A stretch of DNA of 64,000 bases from Actinomadura litoris (lineage in GTDB: Bacteria; Actinomycetota; Actinomycetes; Streptosporangiales; Streptosporangiaceae), in assembly GCF_009733595.1 (NCBI RefSeq), contig NZ_WOFH01000003.1, forward strand, positions 434,001 through 498,000, given 5' to 3'. The translations under genes were made by a program, and so were the position numbers. Position 1 is the first letter of the stretch. Each line of letters begins with the position of its first letter. The notes beneath the pieces are model-generated. The model did not search any database, was not told the origin of the DNA, and saw nothing but the letters and a program-made list of their open reading frames with translations. Shown in pieces: positions 42,510 through 51,490 of this stretch.

Positions 42510-43888
42510 AGCACCGCGGAGATGACGAGGACGGTGCCGAGCGCGTCGGCGTAGTCGTCCGGCCCCGGCGCACCGGCCGCCGGTTCCGTGGCGGCGCTGA
42601 AGAAGACCGTGCCGAGGACCGCGACGCCGATGGCGCCCCCGATCTGGTTGACGGTGGACAGCACGCCGCCCGCGGCTCCGGCGTCGCGTCCGGGGACCCC
42701 GGCGAGGACGACGTTCACGAGGATGGGGGCGGCGAGCCCGAGGCCGAGGCCGCCGAGGAGAAGGGCGAGGGCGAGGGGCGGGTAGCCGGGGTCCTCGCCG
42801 TCCCGGACGACCGTCCACAGGACGAGTTGGGAGGCCGCGATGGTGAGCGAGCCGCTGATCAGCAGCGCCCGGCCGGCCCTGGCCGCGAGCGCGACACCGA
42901 GCCCCGAGGTGACGATCGAGCCGAGCGCGTAGGGCAGGATCACCAGGCCGGTCTCCCACGCGGTCCGGTGCGTGCCGTTCTGGAGGTAGACCGACAGGGT
43001 GAGGAAGAAGGACCCGATCCCGCCGAAGAAGAGCACGGACGCGCCCAGGCCGACCGTGAAGGCGCGGACGCGCAGCAGGGCCGGATCGAAGACGGGCTCG
43101 CCGGTGAGGCGGCGCTCGTGGCCGAGGAAGACCGCCATCAGGACGGCTCCGGCGGCGAGGAGGGCGTAGCTGCCCCACGTCCATCCCCAGGTCTGCGTCT
43201 GGATGATCGGCAGCAGCAGGAGCAGGATGCCCGAGGCCGCGAGCAGCGCGCCCGGCACGTCCAGCCGCGCGGTCGAGGGGGAGCGCGACTCCGGCAGGGC
43301 CCTCGCGCCGACGACGAGCGCCAGGACCGAGACGGGCACGTTGATCCAGAAGATCGCGCGCCACCCCAGGCCGAACACGTCGCCGTCGACGAGCAGCCCG
43401 CCCAGCAGCGGGCCGGCGACCGACGCGAGCCCCTGGACGGCCCCGTACGCGCCGAACGCCTTGGCGCGCTCGCCCGGAGCGAACGACGCCCGGATGATCC
43501 CGAACACCTGCGGCACCATGATCCCCGCGGTCAGCCCCTGGGCGGCGCGCGTGCCGATGAGCATCTCCGGCCCGGTGGCCAGCGCGCAGAGCGCGGAGGT
43601 GAGCATGAAGCCGGCCAGCCCGATCATGAACAGGCGCCTGCGGCCGTACCGGTCACCGAGCCGTCCGCAGGTGATCAGGCCCGCGCCCAGGGCGAGGACG
43701 TAGGCGGCGATCGTCCACTGGACCTGGGCGTCGCCCGCCCCGAGGTCCCGGGCCATCGCCGGGGCCGCGACCGTGACGATCGTCGCGTCGAGAAGATCCA
43801 TGAAGGAACCGAAGAGCACCACCAGGAGCGCCGCGCCGGTGGCGGCGGGCGCGCGTGTGCCCTGTTCAGGGCTCGTTGAAGCGGTCAT
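42425..43888 (-). CDS. MFS exporter, DHA2 (EmrB/QacA) family
   Basis: A 487-residue, 14-helix drug:proton antiporter. FMDLLDATIVTVAAPAMARD (first helix), GRLGDRYGRRRLF (motif A) and GLTAGIMVPQVFGIIRASF are diagnostic. I start at ATG 43888 (MTASTSPEQG); an ATG at 43918 is in the control region. Divergent from the WYL regulator with a dyad between them, which suggests ligand-controlled efflux. Its 3' end is antisense to the end of the XRE gene. Confidence 0.9.
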   Translation of the reverse strand: MTASTSPEQGTRAPAATGAALLVVLFGSFMDLLDATIVTVAAPAMARDLGAGDAQVQWTIAAYVLALGAGLITCGRLGDRYGRRRLFMIGLAGFMLTSALCALATGPEMLIGTRAAQGLTAGIMVPQVFGIIRASFAPGERAKAFGAYGAVQGLASVAGPLLGGLLVDGDVFGLGWRAIFWINVPVSVLALVVGARALPESRSPSTARLDVPGALLAASGILLLLLPIIQTQTWGWTWGSYALLAAGAVLMAVFLGHERRLTGEPVFDPALLRVRAFTVGLGASVLFFGGIGSFFLTLSVYLQNGTHRTAWETGLVILPYALGSIVTSGLGVALAARAGRALLISGSLTIAASQLVLWTVVRDGEDPGYPPLALALLLGGLGLGLAAPILVNVVLAGVPGRDAGAAGGVLSTVNQIGGAIGVAVLGTVFFSAATEPAAGAPGPDDYADALGTVLVISAVLYVVAALVMLALPRRRRDSSDGVPGSAV

Positions 43889-43891
43889 GCC

Positions 43892-43916
43892 GGTCACCAT
43901 CGCCGATATGGTTGCC
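43892..43916. promoter_or_regulatory. Inverted repeat between MFS and WYL regulator genes
   Basis: GGTCACCAT (43892-43900) and ATGGTTGCC (43908-43916), 7 bp apart, form GGNNACCAT-N7-ATGGTNNCC. Position between the two divergent starts makes it the likely operator of the WYL protein. Confidence 0.45.
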
Positions 43917-43942
43917 ACCGGATGACCACTTTAGGGGGACCG

Positions 43943-44923
43943 ATGGCCGCCACCTCCGCGCGGGCGATCAAGCTGCTGTCGATCTTCGGGACCGGCGCGA
44001 CCCTGACCGCCGGACGGCTCGCGTCCAGGCTCGGCACGTCCGTGCGGACGGTGCGCCGCGACATCGACACGCTCAGGGAGCTCGGCTACGAGATCGAGGC
44101 CGTGCGCGGAGCGGGCGGCGGCTACCGGCTCGGCCGCGGCACCCGGCTGCCGCCGGTCGTCTTCGACGAGGACCAGGCGGTCGCGGCGGCGGTCGCGCTC
44201 CAGACCGTCCCCACGCTCCTGTCCGGCATCCGCGAGAACTCGGCCCGCGCCCTCGCCACCCTGCGCCAGGCGATGCCCGCCCGCAGCCGGATCCACGCCG
44301 AGGCGTTCACCGTCTCCGCCGCGCGCAACTACTGGGAGTTCCCCGCCGAGCCCATCGACGGCGAGATCATCGGCATCCTCGGCGGCGCGATCAACCAGCG
44401 CCACCTCGTGCGCGTCGACCACATCGGCGAGGGGGCGACGCTGCTGCTGGAACCGCACGACCTCGTCGTGTGGGCGGCACGCTGGTACCTCGTCGCGTTC
44501 GAACCGGCCACCGACCGATGGCGCGCGACGCGCGTCGACCGCCTCCGACCGCGCATGCCCACCGGAAGGCCCTTCGCCCGCCGCGACGTCCCCCACGGCG
44601 ACCCGGTCGCCTTCGTCATGAGCACGCACGACCGGGGCGACACCCCGGCGGACTGGCCCTGCCGCGGCTCGGCGCTCATCGCCCTGCCCGCCGCGGTCGT
44701 CGCCCGGTTCGCCCCCGGCGGCTCGACGGTCGAACACGACACCGACACCACCTGCCGCCTCACCCTCGGCGCCTGGTCATGGGCGGGGCTGGCGGGCCTG
44801 CTCCTGACCTTCGACGCCGACCTCACCGCCATAGAACCGGCGGAACTCAGACAGGCCCTACGCTCCCTGCACACCCGCATCGCCAACGCCCTCAACGATG
44901 AATCCTCCGATTCCCCGCACTAG
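43943..44923 (+). CDS. WYL-domain transcriptional regulator (DeoR-like HTH)
   Basis: A 326-residue regulator. N-terminal HTH_11-type winged helix (ATLTAGRLASRLGTSVRTVR, RDIDTLRELGYEIEAVRGAG), then the WYL domain (AINQRHLVRVDHIGEGATLL, the WYL-equivalent AARWYLVAFEPATDRWRATR, VDRLRP) and a WCX-like C-terminal part. ATG 43943 with AGGGGG is preferred to ATG 43922. WYL domains sense small ligands or nucleic acids. It probably controls the divergent exporter. The last 4 bp overlap the convergent PIG-L gene. Confidence 0.9.
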   Translation: MAATSARAIKLLSIFGTGATLTAGRLASRLGTSVRTVRRDIDTLRELGYEIEAVRGAGGGYRLGRGTRLPPVVFDEDQAVAAAVALQTVPTLLSGIRENSARALATLRQAMPARSRIHAEAFTVSAARNYWEFPAEPIDGEIIGILGGAINQRHLVRVDHIGEGATLLLEPHDLVVWAARWYLVAFEPATDRWRATRVDRLRPRMPTGRPFARRDVPHGDPVAFVMSTHDRGDTPADWPCRGSALIALPAAVVARFAPGGSTVEHDTDTTCRLTLGAWSWAGLAGLLLTFDADLTAIEPAELRQALRSLHTRIANALNDESSDSPH

Positions 44924-46233
44924 AGGGGTTCGGGGAAGTGGTGGTGGGCTATCACCTCGAAGGACTCGATCGACTTCTCGACGGAGAACAGCAGTTGCAG
45001 GGAGCCGTCCTGCTCCCACAGCGCCTCGGTGTCCGCGAAGCCGCCGGGGTCGGCGAGGACCTCCAGGCCGGCGCGGGTGCCGAGGGGGGTCGCCCCGCTG
45101 GTGTACAGGACGATCCTGCCGGGGTCGTCCCGGTCCCGGTGGCGGGAGATCACCCCGAAGTCGAGCACCGGGGCGTCGCCCGAGAAGACCGGCGCGTAGC
45201 GCAGGGGACGCCGGCGGTCGCGAATGTAGGCCCTTCTTGTTCGCTCGTCTTTCGCCACGGTCCATCGGGTCTTCGTCTGCTTGCGGTGCAGATCCTTCGC
45301 AAGGGGGTTGGTGTGCGGCGTGCCGACCAGTATCGCGTTGCCGGCGTGGAAGAGGCGGGAGGCGTCCGGGTCGTGGGCGAAGATCTCTTGCAGCGGGGTG
45401 CCGGGCCCCGGCCAGCGTTCGAGGAAGGACTGCCGGAGGGCGTCCCGGCCGGCGTTGAGCAGCACCTCGGACAGCGCGCCGCCACCGCTGACCGACGGGT
45501 ACAGCAGGGACACCTGCGCGTCCCTGGCGACCGGCAGCCAGAGCCGGTGGAACGGCGACTCCGACAGCGTCATCGCGGCGCGGAGATTGCGCGCCGCCCC
45601 CGCCTGGAGGTCGAGCTCGAAGGCCTCGGCCCGGGGGAGCCGGGCGGGTGAGCCCAGCGAGCGCTCCCAGTCGGCCAGGTCGCCCCTGGTTATCGTGCGC
45701 TGCTGGGACTCGTGGGCCGCGAGCGCGCGCCTCTTGGCGTCGCCCCTGTCCTGCGCCACCGCCACGAAGATCCGCGGCCTGAACCTGCTCGGTTCGCCCG
45801 ACACATGCACCGAGTAGTGCATGAACACGCACCCCCTGAAGGCGGCGTGCGCGATCCTGTGCGCCTCGACGTGGTCGTTGTGGCTGTCGGCGGCGGTGTG
45901 GACGACGACGATGTCCGGCCTCCTTCCGGACATCGTGTCGCGAACCCGCTGCACCGTGGCGGCGTCGGTCCGGAGGCGTCCATCGGGGAGCCCGGCGAAG
46001 TGGACCAGCCCCTGCGGGACGCCGAGGACGGCGGCCGCCCGCACCGCCTCGCGGCGCCTGGTCTCCGCGGTCGGCGGATCGTCGGTGAGGATCAGGAAGC
46101 CGACCTCGTGCCCCGCCCGCACCGCCTTGGCCACCAGGGCGCCGGCGCCTATCTCGATGTCGTCCGGGTGGGCTCCGACGACCAGGAGGCGCAGCGGCGC
46201 CCCGCCGCGCGCGTGTGACCTCATCAACATCAC
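44920..46233 (-). CDS. PIG-L (LmbE-like) deacetylase family protein with C-terminal extension
   Basis: A 437-residue zinc-dependent N-deacetylase candidate. The N-terminal domain has the zinc motif GAHPDDIEIGAG (about 20-31) and the later SHNDHVEAHRIAH, both intact. From about residue 220 a second domain of unknown fold follows (LWLPVARDAQVSLLYPSVSG, ILVGTPHTNPLAKDLHRKQT). Family members remove acetyl from N-acetyl sugars (mycothiol, GPI, teicoplanin). Last gene of the leftward eight-gene operon; with the GT8 gene it could add and then deacetylate an amino sugar. Confidence 0.88.
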   Translation of the reverse strand: MMLMRSHARGGAPLRLLVVGAHPDDIEIGAGALVAKAVRAGHEVGFLILTDDPPTAETRRREAVRAAAVLGVPQGLVHFAGLPDGRLRTDAATVQRVRDTMSGRRPDIVVVHTAADSHNDHVEAHRIAHAAFRGCVFMHYSVHVSGEPSRFRPRIFVAVAQDRGDAKRRALAAHESQQRTITRGDLADWERSLGSPARLPRAEAFELDLQAGAARNLRAAMTLSESPFHRLWLPVARDAQVSLLYPSVSGGGALSEVLLNAGRDALRQSFLERWPGPGTPLQEIFAHDPDASRLFHAGNAILVGTPHTNPLAKDLHRKQTKTRWTVAKDERTRRAYIRDRRRPLRYAPVFSGDAPVLDFGVISRHRDRDDPGRIVLYTSGATPLGTRAGLEVLADPGGFADTEALWEQDGSLQLLFSVEKSIESFEVIAHHHFPEPL

Positions 46234-46245
46234 CCCCTCAGGACG

Positions 46246-46944
46246 TCAGTACCTGTCGTGGTGGCGCACCCAGTTGAGGGAGCCCTCGCCTTCCTGCCGT
46301 CCGAGCGGGGTGAGGTCCAGGTAGTTGTAGGTGCTCGGCGGGAAGGGGACGTCGCCTTCCCCCGCATAGGCCGAGTAGGTGTGAAGGATGTCGGTGCCGT
46401 TCCGGAGGAAGACGCTCACCCCGGGCATCTCCCGGGTCTGGAGTTCCGCGCTCGCCTCGGCTCCATTCTGGGCGGGCGCGCCGTACTCCGTGGGCGCCGG
46501 TTCCCGGTCGATCGTGAAACGGAAGTCGTGGTTGAAATCGCTGTTGTGAGAGGAGAACCACGGCAGCGACCAGCCCATGCGCTCCTTGAACCGCTGAATC
46601 TTCGGAAACGGCGCCCGGGAGACCACGGCCAGCGAGGTGCCCGCGGCACGCAGGTGGGCGAGATGGCCGATGCCGTCGATCTGGAACGAGCAGTGCGGGC
46701 AGCCCTCGTCCCAGTCCGGGGCGAACATGAAGTGGTACACGACGAGCTGGCGGCGACCGTCGAACAGATCCCCGAGCGTGGCGGGCCCGGAAGGGCCTTC
46801 AAGGCGATACTCCTTGCCGATCCGGACCGCCGGAAGCCTCCGGCGCCGGGCGCTGACCGCTTCGCGCGCCTCGGCCAGCCGGATCTCCTCCGCCATGAGT
46901 TCACCGCGGGCCGCGAGCCACTCCTCGCGCGAGACGATTCTCAT
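46246..46944 (-). CDS. DUF899 family thioredoxin-fold protein
   Basis: A 232-residue cytoplasmic protein. It matches DUF899 by RLPAVRIGKEYRLEGPSGPA, the CPHCSFQIDGIGHLAHL segment after YHFMFAPDWDEGCPHC, and the end YNYLDLTPLGRQE. The CPHC resembles a thioredoxin CxxC. The function of the family is not established; a redox or dehalogenation-like role has been guessed. ATG 46944 overlaps the GT8 stop (ATGA). Its placement inside a biosynthetic operon is unusual and suggests it serves one step or protects the product. Confidence 0.85.
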   Translation of the reverse strand: MRIVSREEWLAARGELMAEEIRLAEAREAVSARRRRLPAVRIGKEYRLEGPSGPATLGDLFDGRRQLVVYHFMFAPDWDEGCPHCSFQIDGIGHLAHLRAAGTSLAVVSRAPFPKIQRFKERMGWSLPWFSSHNSDFNHDFRFTIDREPAPTEYGAPAQNGAEASAELQTREMPGVSVFLRNGTDILHTYSAYAGEGDVPFPPSTYNYLDLTPLGRQEGEGSLNWVRHHDRY

Positions 46945-47795
46945 GCCGGGACGTCCGGGTTCGGCGCGCTCGCGGTATCGGCCGCTGCGGCCGCCCTGCG
47001 CGCATAGAGCTCGTACAGGTTCTTCCTCGGGCTGGCCGGGAAGTGCTCGTCCCACAGCTTGTCCGGGCCGATCTGCTGGATGAGGCGCGCGTCGGTGATG
47101 TCGGCTCCCATGGGCGAATCGAGCCTCGGCCCGAGTATGTGGTTCCATTTCTTGGGCAGGACCAGCCACTTCCCGTACAGGGCGTAGTTGAGCGCGTCCT
47201 GATCGGGGAAGCGCGTCCGCGCGGCGTGCCGCCGGGCGTACTCGAAGGAGTGCGACTCGATGTCGTGGTTCCGCCAGCCCGGCAGGTCGATCAGGAGTAC
47301 GCCCGAATCGAAGTACGGGGCGTCCGGCCGCAGGTTCTCGTATTCGGCGAGTCCGGGAAGCCCGCCCATGTCGCTGAGGCATGACACGTAGGCGTCCTGT
47401 CCGGCGGCGGCGATGTCGCCCCGGAGGTCCACTTCGAACACCTCGCGCAGCGAGCCGAGGCAGAGAATGTCCACATCCAGGTAGAGCACCCGCTCGATCC
47501 GCTCGGGAAGCAGGCGCGGCAGCAGGATGCGCATGTGCGCGGCGGTGCTGACGTATGAGAATTCCTCCACGGTGGAGATCGGCAGGTCGTCGACCTTCTG
47601 TTCCGGCTCGATGAAGTGGAGGCGGCCCCGGGCGCCGACCTGCGACGCGAGGCGGCGCCTCAGTTCGGCGGTCACATCCGGGGTCACCAGCAGCCAGAAG
47701 TCGATCTCGCCGGCGGCATGGTGCTCCAGGACGGATTCGATGACGGCGGGGACGTAGGGCGCGTAGGCCCCGTCATAGGCGAAGGCGATGTCCAA
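46941..47795 (-). CDS. Glycosyltransferase family 8 protein
   Basis: A 284-residue retaining GT-A glycosyltransferase. It has IAFAYDGAYAPYVPAVIESV at the N-terminus, the DXD motif in VLYLDVDILCLG, YFDSGVLLIDLPGWR, and FPDQDALNYALYGKWLVLPK towards the C-terminus, all typical of GT8 (LgtC/glycogenin-like). TTG 47795 is chosen because GGGGAAG lies 6 bp upstream and the fold starts at once; longer frames reach the preceding gene. Overlaps DUF899 by ATGA. Donor and acceptor unknown; in this operon it would glycosylate the small-molecule product. Confidence 0.9.
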   Translation of the reverse strand: MDIAFAYDGAYAPYVPAVIESVLEHHAAGEIDFWLLVTPDVTAELRRRLASQVGARGRLHFIEPEQKVDDLPISTVEEFSYVSTAAHMRILLPRLLPERIERVLYLDVDILCLGSLREVFEVDLRGDIAAAGQDAYVSCLSDMGGLPGLAEYENLRPDAPYFDSGVLLIDLPGWRNHDIESHSFEYARRHAARTRFPDQDALNYALYGKWLVLPKKWNHILGPRLDSPMGADITDARLIQQIGPDKLWDEHFPASPRKNLYELYARRAAAAADTASAPNPDVPA

Positions 47796-47829
47796 GGTTC
47801 TTCCCCTGTTCGAAGTGAGAACGAGTTGC

Positions 47830-48507
47830 TCAGGCGAGGACGGCGTAGGCGCGTACCGGAAAGCTCCCCATGCCGGCCACCGGCGCGGGCGCGGCATGCA
47901 GCCGGAAACCGCGCGGCGGCAGTTCGTGCAGCCCGCACAGGTGCTCCAGGATCGGAATGCCGGCGGCGAGGAGCCGGGTGTGCGCGGGCCGCGTCATGTC
48001 GCCCATGTCGTCGATGTTCACGGAGTCGATGCCCACCACCGCCGGGTTCCGCTCCACCAGCCACGCCACGGCGTCCGCCGCGAGGAACGGATGCTCGGCC
48101 GCGCCGTATCCGTCGGTCCTCCAGTGCCGGTCCCACCCCGTCCGGACCAGCACCGCGCGATCCGCCACCTCCAGACCGGCGAACGCGTCGGCGCCGATAC
48201 CCGGGCCGCCGGCGCCGGTCGTGTCCACCACCACGCCGTCCACGTCGGCCAGGCGGGCGAGATCGAAACGCGCCAGATCGCTTCCTCCCGGATACCGGTG
48301 GAACGGCGTGTCCACGTAGGTGCCGGTGTTGGCCACCATCGTGATCGTTCCGATCTGGAACTCGGTACCGGGCGGGTAGCGCTCCCGGGACTCCCGCCTG
48401 GACATATGGTCGCTGATCGACGGCCCCGGGAGGCCGGGATAGGTGGCCATTCCGTCTTCGATCGGATGGCTGAGGTCGATGACGCGGCGCTTCGCTTCGC
48501 GGGGCAT
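47830..48507 (-). CDS. Cyclase-family protein (kynurenine formamidase fold), altered metal site
   Basis: A 225-residue protein with VIDLSHPIEDGMATYPG at the N-terminus and, at 60-70, NTGTYVDTPFH. In metal-dependent members this reads HTGTHxDxPxH, so two histidine ligands are Asn60 and Tyr64. The following FHRYPGGSDLA, RTGWDRHW and VGIDSVNIDDM match the family. A subgroup with NTGTY exists to my recollection, so the change may define a different activity. ATG 48507 has AAGGATCC upstream. Acts in the leftward operon, perhaps in ring formation or hydrolysis. Confidence 0.85.
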   Translation of the reverse strand: MPREAKRRVIDLSHPIEDGMATYPGLPGPSISDHMSRRESRERYPPGTEFQIGTITMVANTGTYVDTPFHRYPGGSDLARFDLARLADVDGVVVDTTGAGGPGIGADAFAGLEVADRAVLVRTGWDRHWRTDGYGAAEHPFLAADAVAWLVERNPAVVGIDSVNIDDMGDMTRPAHTRLLAAGIPILEHLCGLHELPPRGFRLHAAPAPVAGMGSFPVRAYAVLA

Positions 48508-48520
48508 GACTGGGATCCTT

Positions 48521-49123
48521 CTATTCGAGGACGCGTTCGGAGTCCGGATGAGGCAGGATCCCGTCGTACTCGGGCTTCTGCTTCCAGGCCGCGTCCGGGG
48601 GCCGGTATCCGGGTCGCGGGCAGTGCGCCGACGGTTCGCCGGTCGCGGGGTCGTGGAGATAGCGCGGGCAGTTCTCGAAGACCTGCCGGACGAACACCCG
48701 GACGACGGCTTCCGCGCCGACATGGCGTCCGGTGACGTGATGGTCCGTCAAGACCTCGCTCTCGCCGTTGATCCGCAGTTTCGCCGGTACCCGGGGAAGC
48801 AGGAACAGCAGGCTGACGCGTCCGGTGACGGCATTGCCGAGCGTCCTGAACATCCCGTTCCCGTCGTAGCTGGGAATCTCCAGAGTTCGGTCGTCGAGTA
48901 CATTCACGAAACCGGGTACGCCGCCTTTGTACGAGCATTCCGGCTGCCCGTCGGGGGAGACCGTTGCCAGGTAAACGGCGTCGGCCCCCCGGATCCAGTC
49001 CATGTGGACGGGTTCCAGGCGCTCCAGCACATAGCGCCTCGACAGATGGGCTGCAAGGTTCTCGGTTCCGAACCGCCGCTGGAACCGGCGGCTGTCCTCG
49101 GAATAGAAGTCGTCGGGATCCAT
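48521..49123 (-). CDS. Pyridoxamine 5'-phosphate oxidase-like flavoprotein
   Basis: A 200-residue split-barrel FMN-binding protein. DADAVYLATVSPDGQPECSY-type strand (ADAVYLATVSPDGQP), KGGVPGFVNVLDDRTLEIPS, and DGNGMFRTLGNAVTGRVSLL are typical of the PNPOx family, where the split barrel holds FMN or F420. The cofactor cannot be told from sequence. Fifth from the end of the leftward operon. It could oxidise or reduce the pathway intermediate, or detoxify a by-product. Confidence 0.87.
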   Translation of the reverse strand: MDPDDFYSEDSRRFQRRFGTENLAAHLSRRYVLERLEPVHMDWIRGADAVYLATVSPDGQPECSYKGGVPGFVNVLDDRTLEIPSYDGNGMFRTLGNAVTGRVSLLFLLPRVPAKLRINGESEVLTDHHVTGRHVGAEAVVRVFVRQVFENCPRYLHDPATGEPSAHCPRPGYRPPDAAWKQKPEYDGILPHPDSERVLE

Positions 49124-49162
49124 ATATCTCCCCAGCGGGTCGCGGGCTTTCGCGGCGGGGCG

Positions 49163-50107
49163 TCAGGCCACGGCCTTCATCCGGCTCCAGACGCGGGTGT
49201 AGTACGCGTTCGCCACCCGCTCGCGCGTCAGCACGCCCATGCTCACCTCGCGCAGCGCGGCGGGGGAGCGGCGGACGAGCGGCACGAGCACGTGGTCCAG
49301 CCACTCCGCGCCATGGTCCTCGTCCACGTGCACGTGAATGTGCTGGTACTCGATGACGCTCGGCGGGACCTCCAAACGCGTGCAGGCGTCGACCATCGCC
49401 TGGAAACGGGGCGGGGCGCTGTGCTCCATCAGACCCATCGCGCCCAAGGCCCGGGGAACCAGATGCCTGTGCACCGCGTACATGAGGGTCAGCGAGGCGT
49501 TCTCATATACTTCCGCGCATTCCAGTTCGCGGGTGTCGACATCGCCGTTCGCCAGTTGCTCCCGCATGTAACGCGCGGACTGGTCGAACAGCCGGGTGTG
49601 CATCCGCTCAAGGTCTCCTTCACCCATCTCGTCCCAGTAGTTCTCGGCCATGACGAGCTTGGAGGCACCCGACGATCCCAGCTGCACCAGCGCGACGAGA
49701 TCGTCGAACCTGCCGTCCACCAGTTCCTCGGCGAGGAAGAAGAGCGCTATCTCCCGGAGGGACGCCTCCTCCCTTATATAGCGGCAGAACGCGGTCTGCA
49801 CATGGTCGGAGCTGAGAGCGCGGAACCATTGCCGGAACGCCTCCGGGTCGGACGGCAGCCGGTCCTCGGCGACCTGCGCGTCTTCCCAGCGGAGCCAGTC
49901 GCTCTCGATGCGTCCGATGCCGGGGCCGGCGTCGAGCCGGGGAATGCGTTCGAAGGATTCGGGGCCGCTCAGGTACGCGGCATAGTGGCCGTGCAGCCTG
50001 GTCATCAAGGCAAGGCGCGTCTCCATGTCGGGTGCAGAGCCGTCGCCCGGGAACGCCTTCGCGAACATGGCGTCCGACAGCGCGGGCCCGGTATCCGTTC
50101 TGATCAT
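49163..50107 (-). CDS. Haem-oxygenase-like di-iron oxidase (iron-containing redox enzyme family)
   Basis: A 314-residue helical enzyme. The metal-binding pattern of HDO proteins is visible: FFLAEELVDGRFDDLV (about 123-138), DEMGEGDLERMH (159-170), and HIHVHVDEDHGAEW (256-269). Characterised members carry out N-oxygenation (SznF), fatty-acid decarboxylation (UndA) or C-C cleavage of amino acids (BesC), using Fe and O2. The reaction here cannot be assigned. Its company of an EctD-like hydroxylase and an ATP-grasp ligase suggests an amino-acid-derived substrate. Confidence 0.85.
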   Translation of the reverse strand: MIRTDTGPALSDAMFAKAFPGDGSAPDMETRLALMTRLHGHYAAYLSGPESFERIPRLDAGPGIGRIESDWLRWEDAQVAEDRLPSDPEAFRQWFRALSSDHVQTAFCRYIREEASLREIALFFLAEELVDGRFDDLVALVQLGSSGASKLVMAENYWDEMGEGDLERMHTRLFDQSARYMREQLANGDVDTRELECAEVYENASLTLMYAVHRHLVPRALGAMGLMEHSAPPRFQAMVDACTRLEVPPSVIEYQHIHVHVDEDHGAEWLDHVLVPLVRRSPAALREVSMGVLTRERVANAYYTRVWSRMKAVA

Positions 50108-50152
50108 TTCGACCTCCTCTGGCGTCGGAGTCCTCCGGTGTTCCGCACCGGC

Positions 50153-51490
50153 CTAGGCGGAGTCGGCGAGCTCCGGGGAGCCGCCGCGGGACAGCGTGTG
50201 GATCTCGGCCTCGATCCGCGCGACGATCGAACGCGCCTCGGCCCGGGTCGGCGCGGCGGCGATCACCGCGATCATCGGCTCGTCCCAGTGGAGCCCCCGG
50301 ACGCTCGTCGGATAGGCGCGCACGCCGTCCGCCCAGAGCCGTTGGAACACCGGCCGGATGTGCTGTTCGTAAGTGGTCCCGGCCGGGATGCCCATCGTGA
50401 AATGCGCGGAGAGGGTGAGTTGCCGCTCGGCCTTCCACATCCGCAGGAGCCCGCCGGCGTGCAGGGAGCCGCTGCGCCGGGCGTTGATCTCGGTGACGTA
50501 CAGCCGGTCGTCGGTGCCCGCCACGCAGTCGATGCACATCCAGCCCCGGTACCCGAGGCCGTGCGCGGTCGCGCCGACGGTGTGCGCGGCGCGGGTCAGC
50601 CGCTCGCCCCAGGCGGGCGGCAGGGCCCCGTCACCGACGTCCACGCTCCGGAACAGGTAGCCGTGCTCGACGGTGAGCGCGCACAGCACCACGTCCTCCA
50701 CTCCGGCCTCGCCGATCAGGATGTCGGCCGCGGGGCAGCCGACATCCGGGGCATGCTCGACGAACCGCTGCACGAGGATGGGGAAGGCGAAGAAGGAGTC
50801 GCGGGTCGCGTTGTGGAGGAACGCGTCGACGCCGCCGGGCTCGCCTCCGACGACGCCCGAGCCGTCGCCCGCCACCCCGTACGCGGTGCGCGCGATCACC
50901 CGGCCGTGCCGGGCGAGCATCGCGGTGAGGGCGCCGCGCAGCTCCGTCCAGTTGCTGACGAGCATCCCGGGCGCCACCTGGACGGACGGTGTCTGCCGGG
51001 CGATGTCCAGCACGCTGACCTTGGAGTCGAGGTAGAGGCTGACCCAGTAGTCCTTTTCCGGGACGCAGTCCAGCTCGACCTCGTGTCCCCAGCCGCGCAC
51101 GAGAGCGGCGAGTTGGTAGATCTCCTCGGTCGGGCCGACGAGCTGCATCCGCACCACGTCGTGTGTCGCCAGCCGGCCGCGCAGCTCGGCCTGGGCGGCC
51201 CCGTCGCGGAGGAGGTCCTCGACCAGCAGCCCGCTCCGCATCGCGGGCGCCACGTACGGCGGAGCGGCGATGCCCAGCGCGGCGTGGACGTCACGGAACC
51301 AGCGGTCGTCGACGCCCCGCGGCAGCAGGACCACCCTCGGCTCGTCGGTCCAGAAGACCGCGTGCTCGCACTCATAGGTCCCGCTGAACCGGACCACGCC
51401 GGCCCGCTCGTCCCCGATGAGGTTGAGATCGGGGTCGCGCAGGAAGTACTCGGCGCTGTTCGGAATGATCAATTGGATGGCCCCGGTCAC
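50153..51490 (-). CDS. ATP-grasp ligase with pre-ATP-grasp domain (PGM1-like)
   Basis: A 445-residue ligase that should form an amide or peptide bond through an acyl-phosphate. The N-terminal pre-ATP-grasp domain (IQLIIPNSAEYFLRDPDLN) is followed by the ATP-grasp fold, with nucleotide/Mg residues in ILVQRFVEHAPDVGCP and YVTEINARRSG. The C-terminal segment (HFTMGIPAGTTYEQHIRPVF) matches the PGM1 type, after the pheganomycin peptide ligase. GTG 51490 overlaps the PhyH stop (GTGA). It is the best candidate for the condensing enzyme of the operon. Confidence 0.88.
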   Translation of the reverse strand: MTGAIQLIIPNSAEYFLRDPDLNLIGDERAGVVRFSGTYECEHAVFWTDEPRVVLLPRGVDDRWFRDVHAALGIAAPPYVAPAMRSGLLVEDLLRDGAAQAELRGRLATHDVVRMQLVGPTEEIYQLAALVRGWGHEVELDCVPEKDYWVSLYLDSKVSVLDIARQTPSVQVAPGMLVSNWTELRGALTAMLARHGRVIARTAYGVAGDGSGVVGGEPGGVDAFLHNATRDSFFAFPILVQRFVEHAPDVGCPAADILIGEAGVEDVVLCALTVEHGYLFRSVDVGDGALPPAWGERLTRAAHTVGATAHGLGYRGWMCIDCVAGTDDRLYVTEINARRSGSLHAGGLLRMWKAERQLTLSAHFTMGIPAGTTYEQHIRPVFQRLWADGVRAYPTSVRGLHWDEPMIAVIAAAPTRAEARSIVARIEAEIHTLSRGGSPELADSA

